In this document: positions 56,385 to 64,000 of the stretch, piece after piece
Position numbering within the stretch: the first letter of the stretch is position 1
Layout: each line of letters starts with the position of its first letter
From: Trichobilharzia szidati
Taxonomy: Eukaryota > Platyhelminthes > Trematoda > Strigeidida > Schistosomatidae
Direction: 5' to 3'
Assembly (NCBI GenBank): GCA_944472155.2
Contig: OX235279.1
Coordinates: 178,663,868 to 178,727,867 of the forward strand
DNA: 64,000 bases
Made by a program: the position numbers and the translations under genes
Notes under the pieces: generated by a model
The model's input: the letters and a program-made list of their open reading frames with translations, nothing else
Database searches by the model: none
What the model was told of the DNA's origin: nothing

Positions 56385-56705
56385 GTGATCAGTTAGAGGA
56401 CCAGTGACATCCAAAAGGGAGCACTTGACAGCCAGCTGTTTCGTTCCAGTTTAGAACTTTTCATCAGTTAGCACCCATCAAGCCACTAGGGATCGAACCC
56501 AGGACCTCCATGTCACGAGGCAATCCCATTAAACATTCAGCCACTGGGTTGCCATACAATAGCTCATAAATTCCAGCTATTGTCAGCTTGCGATTTATGG
56601 TACCACTGCTATCGGCAAGAGCTTGATGAACCCCACTGGTCACAAATTCTCAGTAGAATTTCAGGCAACTTTGCCTTGTAGTCTGTCAATAGTTAGCACA
56701 AGACT
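56385..56705 (-). mobile_element. Smalpha-like SINE family 2 with a hammerhead variant
   Basis: Minus-strand order: body (GAATTTGTGACCAGTGGGGT side, at 56640), tRNA-like head with B box GGGTTCGATCC, hammerhead variant at 56420-56474, tail. Confidence 0.75.
56420..56474 (-). ncRNA. Hammerhead variant with extended stem III and shifted core
   Basis: Minus strand: CTGATGA (56467-56461), AAA, stem II GTTC/GAAC with loop TAAACTG, GAA, then ACAGC-TG-GCTGT, a 5-bp stem III with 2-base loop, and cleavage base C (56427). A canonical CUGAUGA exists but sits three bases too far from stem II. In the family register the core is ATGAAAA. So either register is imperfect. Confidence 0.6.
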
Positions 56706-56759
56706 GATTTTTTTAAGTGTTAGTTTCAGATGTGATCGCCGACTAGAAATATTAATATA

Positions 56760-57010
56760 GTCAGATTCCTGGAGGAATACCCAACTGAGGAAAGCTTTAA
56801 TGCTAGGCATAAGTCTAGCCAAAAAGTTTGCAGAAGGTTGTTGTGTGGTTGCATGTAATCAGGAGGGAGATCTAGACACCTTTAAGTTTAATGTTCATCA
56901 GCCACGTGTATCTGTAGCCTAGAGGGAAGTGATTACTCCGTAGAGGGCTGGAACCCGCGTCATCCGATGCTTTAGTCTGAGATGTCATTACTAAGTTATT
57001 CAAGTAGTTG
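56760..57010 (-). mobile_element. Diverged SINE family 3 copy
   Basis: Minus strand: TTGAATAACTTAGTAATGAC (A box side), CGCGGGTTCCAGCC (B box), then GTGGCTGATGAACATTAAAC where family 3 has its hammerhead. The GAA and stem III are lost. Confidence 0.55.
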
Positions 57011-57369
57011 ATTGACCTCCCATAGAAATATAATCAAAACGTTCGCTAGTCACTAGGGTGCTTGGTTTTTTGCTAAATGACACAATTTAGTTCAAATATA
57101 AAAGGAGATGTCAGTCACTTTCATCAAGGTTGAAGGTGTGGCACGCTGATAAGTGACAAAAAATTAACGCATATAATCTTTCTAACATGTATAATATACG
57201 TCATTATACACCACTGAACGCACCTTTATTCCAACTATTCATTTTTAAACAGTTTAATAACAGTGAAACTGCACAGAAGATTTCTAAGCATACTTGACCA
57301 GTACTTATTTTTGGCCGTTTGTAACATCTAATAAAGTTCTATTTGTTGAGACTGGACCTATATTATAAT
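57011..57369. other. No supported feature
   Basis: AT-rich; nothing recognised. Confidence 0.4.
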
Positions 57370-57620
57370 TATCCTGTTGGGTGCCGAGTAGAACATAGGG
57401 CTTCAATAAGACAGTTCCATCGCATCCTGTTCTCTGGAGTCTTTATTTAGCTGACTCCACTGTTTCCCACAAGTTTTCACCTCCCCAAGTGATCCTTGAA
57501 AACCCAACCCGTCATTTGTCATTCGAGTTCCACTTGAGGGCCTGGCGTCTAATATCATTCAACGGTTTCCTTAGCGTATGTCCAATGAATTTGTTGCTGA
57601 TGTGTTTCTTAACCAGAAGT
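57370..57620 (-). mobile_element. RTE 3' fragment
   Basis: GGGTGCCGAGTAGAACATAG (3' terminal segment), GCTGACTCCACTGTTTCCC, ATTCGAGTTCCACTTGAGG and CGGTTTCCTTAGCGTATGTC follow the RTE tail order. Confidence 0.65.
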
Positions 57621-57729
57621 AATAATGTACTGCAGGATGGAACTGCTGACTGTCCTGATTTCTCTTTTCGACAATCACACGCTGGTAGCTACTCATGAGC
57701 GCATCAAAAAGTTTCTGATTTCCCTTCCT

Positions 57730-58260
57730 TTTGCTTAAGAAACCCCCCCCCCAGTATGGCTAAGTAAAGGTGTAGTGAAAACCATCAACAGTCCGATATT
57801 AGACCATCTGGTCCAAACCGGCCGACCACAAAGCCAGCACTGAAGAATCCTTCTCTATCATCTACCGAGTGCCAAATAAATTGCCAAAGACATTGAAGTA
57901 CTGAATGCTCCAAACAGCTGAGACTATCGCAATTCGTGTGAAATAATCAGTGCTTTGTGTGCAAAAGAAGCAAGTCCAGCTAGACACCACTAATGCCCTC
58001 GCCGGCCTTCAGTAGAGACTAGAAATTCATGAATTTGCATTATTATCTTTCCTAATTTTTCTGACATTCAGTGTGTATTGTTATGTTGATGCTATTGAGC
58101 TGTAATCTATTCATATTATTGATTCGATGTTATTTGAACAACATTAATGTTGTGTTTCATAACACTAATTCATTCACAATAATGTATGTATAACTGTAGA
58201 ACCTGATGATGAAGTTATCGAAAAGAGTATTCTTTGTTCAGTATCCTTTTTTTGTAAATT
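57730..58260 (+). pseudogene. PLE GIY-YIG C-terminal remnant and 3' end
   Basis: Preceded by a C run. ILDHLVQTGR, then FSIIYRVPNKLPKTLKY, stop, MLQTAETIAIRVK, stop, VLCVQKKQVQL. The 3' end at 58203-58245 reads CTGATGATGAAGTTATCG and AAAAGAGTATTCTTTG, the terminal motif of the second PLE group. Confidence 0.65.
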
Positions 58261-58449
58261 TTAATGGGCATTTTTAATCTGTTAAAACTTCTTATCCCAG
58301 TGTATATTTCAGTGTGAAACAGAATCAGTAAGAGAAACACTGAAAACCACTGAACAGTTATTTCGTCCAAGTTTGATACTGACTTTTCAATCGTCCACAC
58401 CCATGATCCTTAAATGTATCAAAGTTCTGACCGTTAGATTATAAGGCAA

Positions 58450-58589
58450 GTTTTCAGAAAGTAAAATTCATAGATCTCTACTTTCCCTTCCAAAGTGACT
58501 GAATGACTGGCAGGCTTGACTGAGCTCGTGATGGGTCATGGATGTCCACTGCTGAGGAGCTGGAAAACCAGGACAAAACAGATATATAG
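58450..58589 (+). mobile_element. SINE family 2 relic with hammerhead core
   Basis: Head remnants, then at 58547-58585 CCACTG, CTGAGGA (canonical core), GCTGGAAAACCAGGAC, AAAACAG. The GAA reads AAA and the cleavage side is lost. It is cut at 58590 by the next element. Confidence 0.5.
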
Positions 58590-59054
58590 TTTTCAAGTAT
58601 TGGTTTTGTAGGGATTTTGTTTGATTGCGTGGAGGATTTAATCATGAACTGACATCAGTTAGAGAACCACTGGAAAACCTGCAGGGACTACTGGACAGCT
58701 GTTTCCTCCATCCTAGTTTGGAACTCTTCATCAGTACGCACCCATTGAGGCTCGAACACAGGACCTCCTGGTTACAAGGAGAGCTCGTAGACCATTCAGC
58801 CACTGGGACCCGATCTAATGGCCAGCGATTGAATTCTAACTTCTGCCAATTCACGACATAGTGCGACCATTTCGCAATATCTTCTCCGATGAGTTACTGG
58901 CTCATCTTCAACTTGCTGTACCCTACTGGTCACGGCTTTCCATTGGAACCCAGGTTAACTGCCTGAATAGGGCCAGTCACTAGTGAGCATCAAATTAATG
59001 ATGAAATCCTCCATGCAATCAAACAAAAATCCCTACAAAACCAATACTTGAAAA
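58590..59054 (-). mobile_element. SINE family 2 copy bounded by inverted copies of its own tail
   Basis: The minus strand holds the body, the tRNA-like head (B box TGTTCGAGCC), a hammerhead relic at 58688-58737 and the family tail. Ends 58590-58648 and 58994-59054 are about 95% identical inverted repeats, built on the tail sequence (CAAGTATTGGTTTTGTAGGG). Other copies have this tail only at the 3' end. Confidence 0.75.
58688..58737 (-). ncRNA. Hammerhead relic, stem II disrupted
   Basis: GTACTG, ATGAAGA (family core with C3 changed to A), GTTCC...GGAT followed by a 4-base GGAG insertion, GAA, intact stem III ACAGCTGT, C, CAGTAG. Stem I pairs five of six. Confidence 0.65.
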
Positions 59055-59744
59055 TTTGCAATTTACAAAATTATCATTCAAATCTGCTTGATATGTGCTG
59101 TAAATTGCAATTACCAAAATAAAGTAAGCACTAATAATATATCAACGCTATATATACCACTGATGAGATTTCACGTCGAAAAATGTGTAATTTGCAAATT
59201 GTGGATTTAAATTATGTGCCGTTTTTTTCTCACCACTAACAACAAATGGTTCGTTATAGCATCAAGTAAATTCGTGCACTTTCTCTTGTTCATTCTGTCT
59301 GAATGCTAATGTTTGTTTGTCTGTGTGTGATGTTACGCAATTTCTTTTTTTATAGGTAGACTAATTGGAACACATGAAAAAAAGTCAATTTCAGTACTGC
59401 ACACCTCCATTGCATCTGTGTGTGTATGTGTGCTTGCACATATCCTAAGACTCTAAGAATTCTATAAATAGATTCAAGGTTGAATTTTGTATTTTTTTTA
59501 ATAGAATTACTTCACCTGCACATCCCCACTGATTGATCATTAGTGGACAGAAATGTTCAGTCGTTGTTTGCATTTTTGGCTTTTATTAGCGAGCCTTCAG
59601 TGCTGCCTGACGATTAACATGATTTTGTTGGGCAGTTGGTGGTGGCCGCTGACAGTGTTACCTAGGAGACTAAAAATTTCGATCAATCAACGGGAAATTC
59701 AAGGAGTATACGAAGAACACTTTACGCAGCACACTTATGTTTGT
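59055..59744. other. No supported gene
   Basis: AT-rich. The 70-codon frame at 59553 begins with a hydrophobic stretch like a signal peptide, but runs into PLE sequence and has no other support. Confidence 0.4.
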
Positions 59745-60150
59745 TATTTTCTAGCCGACGAATGATTGGGACGCAAACGAAGGATAAGCTTGATAGTTTT
59801 GCCACATCTATGTACATTTATCAATTCAACAGCACCTGCGGTGACAGTTATATTGGGCGTACTACTAGACACCTTAGCCAAGCAATGTTTCTGAACACCT
59901 CCCATCGTGGTTTGGCAAAGGACAGACAAAAACAATTCGTAGCTCAATTTTATCACGCTTAATTGATAGTGGTCATGTAGTGGAGAAAACGAGAGCCTTC
60001 AAAGTAATTCATCGTATCCCACCGAATCTTTCCAATAGACTTCGTATTCATTTACTGCACACAGCTGAGACGATAGGCATTCGAACTATTAAACCTAACC
60101 TATGCCTTCATTCAAAAGAAGTTCGTACAGCCATTATCCCTCCCTTGGCC
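59745..60150 (+). pseudogene. PLE GIY-YIG fragment
   Basis: KDKLDSFATSMYIYQFNSTC, GDSYIGRTTRHLSQAMFLNT (YIGRT motif intact), then frameshifted FKVIHRIPPNLSNRLRIHLL, HTAETIGIRTIKPNLCLH and the end KKxVQP region. 5'-truncated. Confidence 0.8.
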
Positions 60151-60591
60151 TATTAAGATATAACCAACTAGTAACTTCTACACCACCCCTTGTTTATATT
60201 TTCAACCCCTTTCTTATCATCCCTTAATCTTATCACATCTTCATTATAAACGTGTTTCATTTACTTCCCTTACAATCTAACATTACTTAATCGGTTCATT
60301 CATTTTTACTAGCCTTTATCGACTACTTCCATCTGAACAGTTGTTTGTTTAATCATGCTGTTTTTCGTTATTCGTGTTATCACATATTGCCTCACTTTTT
60401 TATCCTTATTATTGATAAGACCATTATTATTATTATTGCTATTATTATTATTATAATCATTACTACTATTATGACTAATTGCACAATTTATATTCACCAT
60501 GGTATTATCCTATAGACAAAACACCATGATTGGTTTATATTTGAATTTTTATTTGTAAACTTATGTATATTAGAGTTAAGCCTGATGAAAT
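60151..60591. other. PLE 3' UTR-like AT-rich stretch with (ATT)n microsatellite
   Basis: Runs of TTATTATTATTATT and variants at 60420-60475. No ORF supported. Confidence 0.5.
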
Positions 60592-60765
60592 CTATTGATA
60601 TAAGTATATCATATCAACTTGATATGATTATGAGCAATAGTTTGTGCTCGAAACGTCATCAGTTAATATAACTGTACAATACTGTGTGATTTATCAAAAT
60701 AAAATCTTATCCATAATAAAGTTATGCTCTACCACAGTGCCCAAGTTTTATACTTGTGTCTCCAG
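60592..60765 (+). repeat. PLE pseudo-LTR with hammerhead-like block
   Basis: CAACTTGATATGATTATGAG, CAATAGTTTGTGCTCGAAAC, GTCATCAGTTAATATAACTG, AAATAAAATCTTATCCATAA, then the end motif CTCTACCACAGTGCCCAAG. The reverse complement matches 28719-28912. Confidence 0.75.
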
Positions 60766-60769
60766 GATA

Positions 60770-61228
60770 AGTTGGTTTCTGTTGCTACAGATATGAACAT
60801 ATTACAGAGAATACTGCTAAAAAACTGCACTTCGGAGTATTGTTTCATTTAGATGATCCAACTGAAATATTGCGTGTCGTCGTAGAACACAGTATAGAAT
60901 GGTGTCCAACCATTTACTTCACTTTTATCGACTTTACAGTGGAATTCGGCAGTGTGATTTGGAAACTGTCTCAGTACTACGGCGTACTTCAAACCTTTAT
61001 AAGATTCACTAAACGGTTACATGATAATATCAGATACCAAAAGATTCACTCGAGAAAACTCCTCGAAGCCTTTGAAGTAAATACAGGAGTGGATAAGACT
61101 GCCTACTAACACAAATGATATTCCTGACTGTGGTGGACTGGATCATGCGGTAAACCTTGGGAAGTGAGAAGAGAGGTGTACGTTAGACTGAACGAAAGAC
61201 ACTGAGAGAAATTGAATTTGTGAATGAT
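60770..61228 (+). pseudogene. RTE RT, N-terminal half up to the FADD motif
   Basis: DPTEILRVVVEHSIEWCPTI, FTFIDFTVEFGSVIWKLSQY, FTKRLHDNIRYQKIHSRKLL and VVDWIMR follow the RTE order, ending REIEFVND at the FADD position. Several stops and frameshifts. Continues at 62162. Confidence 0.75.
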
Positions 61229-62161
61229 ATATTTTATTACGGGTAAAATTTATTTTGATAGAGTCTCACAGTGTTATACAGTAATATTTACTGATGGGAC
61301 CACGTTTCGTGCACAATTTATTACTACTGTCCATAATCATTACATCAAGGCACTACTCACACAACTTTCTAACCTCGTTTATATAATTCCGTTATTCTTC
61401 ATCGCTTGACTTGATTGGTAGTAGTATTTTGCATATTTCCGATATGAATGATGAGTCATTCCTATTGCACATGTTGTGTTGGGTGTAGACTCGATGAACC
61501 AGGATTCAGCAATCATTCTCTCTCTATCTCCACCTACATAGATTCCTTCTTAAAATTTCAACCTTCTCCCACCCTATTGTGTGGTTGTGTGTTAGTCCAT
61601 GTAGTGTGATTGCTGAGTGCTATTTTCCAAATTACTTATCTTCACGGGTGGGGTCAACCATTCTTACCTTATCCAAATTCTTATGTTTCGACAATCTGAC
61701 TACTCCCGACCTACTAGTTTGACTGACCTACGTAGTTGACCTTACTCACAGTCATTGCAAGGTATTTTGTAAATTATACTATTTTGTTTAATTGGGTCCA
61801 CCGACAAGATCCTTTAACCTACAGAGATTGTCCCTGAGTGATTTTGTAGGTTTAAAAAGTAATCTAGATAGGTGGAGATAGAGAGAGATTGATTACTGAA
61901 TCCTTGCTCATCGAGTATTCTACACTCAACACATGCAATATGAATGACTCATCACTCATACCGGAAATATGGAAAATACTACAACTATCAATCAAGTCAA
62001 GCGATGAGGAATAATGGAATTATATAAAGGAAGTTAGAAAGTTGGGTGAGTAGTGCCTTGATATGACTATGATCAATAAATTGTGCTCGAAATGTGGTCA
62101 TCAGTAAATACTACTGTATAACACTGTGAGACTTTAACAAAATAAATTTTACCCACAATGG
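61229..62161. mobile_element. Foldback PLE remnant inserted in an RTE
   Basis: Left arm 61229-~61545 and right arm ~61868-62161 are about 90% inverted repeats. Both arms carry the PLE pLTR (CTCACAGTGTTATACAGTA, TATTTACTGATG, GCACAATTTATT) plus the element's last coding codons. The right arm reads LITESLLIEYSTLNTCNMND and IPEIWKILQLSIKSS; the left arm encodes the same on the minus strand. The 320-bp centre holds no RT. So two PLE 3' ends face outward. Confidence 0.85.
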
Positions 62162-63285
62162 GATGATTTATGTTTCGTGTCTCACAGACACAAAGATTCT
62201 CAAGTGAAAACCTACAGGTAGGCAGAAGATGCAACGAATAAAGGAATTCAGATGAAAATATATTAGGCAGGAGTGATGAAAGTGCTCAAACAAGCAGCAA
62301 CAAATATCAACTACAAGCAGAAGCAGAAATCCAAATGAAGTTGTCTCTTTCACTTAACTGAGTAGAGTTGTTCCAACTGCATGTTACCTGGATGAGGATA
62401 TAAAAGCTGGCCACGACCGAGGCGGTGACACAGGCGATTTACAACAGCCGGTACAAGAAATAACACTTTTTTCAAATACGTGAGTACTTCCATTTAGTTG
62501 AAGAACTTGGTGCACTTATTACGAAAAGCAAATTGTCATCAACACACTACTACTACCTTCGATGCCTCCATTCTGAGGATCAAGTAGCCAATCAGTGAGA
62601 AAGAATAAGTAAGCAAGAAGGAAGTCTGTCAGCACGAGAACCAGCCAACAAATATTATTTAGATTAGAGTATGTAAACCAGTAAACCAGTATGTAAAGCA
62701 AGGATCGGAAAAGCAAGACAAGCTTTCACTACTCTCAAGTCTGTGTGGAGGTCAACACTCAGCACTTAGCATGAAAAATAAGATCCGGATTTTCAACTCC
62801 AATGTGAAGTCAGTCAGTGCTACTTACCATTAGGGATCAGAGACTTGGCGCGTCTCAAACAAACTACAGACCTTCATCAATAGCTAGTTTTCTTCGCTCA
62901 ATACCACTCAAGATCAGGTGGCCAGATAAGATCATCAACAGGGATCTCTGGGAGAGAACCAACCCAGCAGGAACCGATTGTGCGACAAATAGGCAGGAAG
63001 AAATGGATATGGACTGGCCATACTCTGAGGAAACCATCAAGTGACATCATTAGACAAGCCATTGCTCGAGTGGAACCCGAAAGGGAAGCGACGAGTTGGT
63101 CGTCAGTGTGAGGGTGACTTGGAGGAGGTGATGTGAAGAAGAGATGAAAGCGTGTGGGCAGACATGGAGCCAGGTGAAGACTCTCGCAGAGAACGGAACG
63201 CAATAGAGACGCACGGCTGAAGCCCTATGTTCCTCTAGGAATCAAAGGATACAATAATAATAATATTAATAATAATAATAATGTA
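62162..63285 (+). pseudogene. RTE RT C-terminal part, continued after the PLE
   Basis: Resumes with DDLCFVSHRHKDSQVKTYR, then a decayed QQ-rich stretch and DEDIKA (about 62407). It is interrupted by 283 bp (62408-62690) of unrelated DNA and resumes ARIGKARQAF..., KNKIRIFNSNVKSVSATYH, LKIRWPDKIINRDLWERTNP, WPYSEETIK and the Arg-rich tail, ending in an ATA/AAT-rich 3' tail at 63250-63283. Stops and frameshifts present. Confidence 0.8.
62408..62690. other. 283-bp insertion inside the RTE, unassigned
   Basis: Flanked by GATATAAAAGC (62397-62407) and GTATGTAAAGC (62689-62699), a likely diverged 11-bp target duplication. Contains an ACTACTACTACC run and a short tandem GTAAACCAGTAAACCAG. No ORF, head or terminal inverted repeat recognised. 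Confidence 0.5.
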
Positions 63286-64000
63286 AACCAGACAACGCAT
63301 GGCATTTCTAATAACATTTGAAACAATTAGTCCCTTTAATAAGTTTGAACAGCGTTAAAGACAGAGTTCATCTGAAAAATATGATGTGCTTGCGCAATAC
63401 ATTCCGAACAATTTTACCAAACACCAAATGAAGTTTAAGGATACGAAGGATAATAATTAAATTTTATCATATTTTATTAAAAGTTGTGTTAATTAGTCTT
63501 ATTCTTAAATATCTTCTCATTTTTGTTAATTTAAATCGGCCTTTAGTTTTTTAATATACATTGATTTGACAAGTACATGTGTGTGTATAAGTGGTCAGAT
63601 TGTTAGAAATGTATTGCGCAAATACATTAGATTTTCCAGATAAACTGTCTTCTAAGAACACGGTTCAAACCTTAAGTAATAATGAGGATACTAGGCAGAT
63701 TTCAACAAGAGTCTGCATGAACTAGGGAAAAATTCGGAAACAGCGATTCTTATGTGTCTCTCCTGGTTTTCCGACTTTTCATCACCCTCAAGCAAATCTG
63801 GGGTAGGAGCTGGCTAGGGCTTTCATATTACTTGGCGAATCTACTGACCATCCTGCAACCTACTGGATTATTATTATTAGAGGCGCCATTTTTCATGGCC
63901 TGCTTAAATCACTCGGCCACTATAACTTCCATCAGGTGTGTAATGTATCTTCGAATCGTTTCCTTTGGCTGCAACATAAACTCAGGCAAATTTTTAATCA
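63286..64000. other. End of window, no supported feature
   Basis: AT-rich. A short ATTATTATTA tract at 63868 with adjoining GAGGCGCCATTTTTCATGG could be another retroelement end, but no coding match follows. Confidence 0.4.

Noticed and set aside
56760..57010. Functional hammerhead in the second family 3 SINE
   Set aside because: CTGATGA is present, but GAA, stem III and the cleavage side are gone.
59553..59765. Secreted small protein with signal peptide
   Set aside because: The hydrophobic start is the only support, and the frame runs into PLE coding in a different frame.
60420..60480. Functional meaning of the (ATT)n tracts
   Set aside because: Such tracts occur at many RTE and PLE ends here and are ordinary microsatellites.

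Overview
The window looks like flatworm nuclear DNA, most probably from a blood fluke (Schistosoma or a close relative). This is inferred from the repeat families, without any database search. The evidence is an AT-rich background, RTE-clade LINEs of the SR2 type, CR1-like LINEs, many Penelope-like elements (PLEs) with a GIY-YIG endonuclease domain, tRNA-headed SINEs of the Smalpha kind carrying hammerhead ribozymes, and introns of only 32-33 nt. There are no rRNA genes, functional tRNA genes or CRISPR arrays.

Layout. Bases 1-14407 are a satellite-like tandem array: a 2,617-bp unit, five full copies plus a half copy, with an identical period throughout and only scattered substitutions. It carries no convincing gene and stops abruptly at a LINE reverse-transcriptase fragment (14408-15312). 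Bases 16222-19944 hold a degraded DNA transposon: a Tnp2-like transposase with two in-frame stops, followed by a multi-exon DUF4806-like gene with micro-introns. One of its introns contains a 429-bp foldback element with a 9-bp target duplication. Bases 21092-24275 are a nearly full-length but dead CR1-type LINE on the minus strand.

From 24 kb to the end the DNA is a dense patchwork of PLEs, RTE LINEs and three or four SINE families, with several readable nestings: SINE in SINE, SINE in PLE, SINE in RTE, RTE in RTE with a 12-bp target duplication, and a foldback PLE inserted at the FADD motif of an RTE. The only clear host gene is a single-exon seven-transmembrane receptor at 42848-44077 (minus). 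A possible host coiled-coil exon lies at 51099-51277.

The most interesting theme is the recurrence of self-cleaving hammerhead ribozyme sequences. One copy, inside a tRNA-headed SINE at 29144-29188 (minus), looks fully intact. About nine more are in graded states of decay in a second SINE family. The terminal repeats of both PLE groups hold further candidate, non-canonical hammerheads. No ORF inside the 2,617-bp array looks like a real gene.
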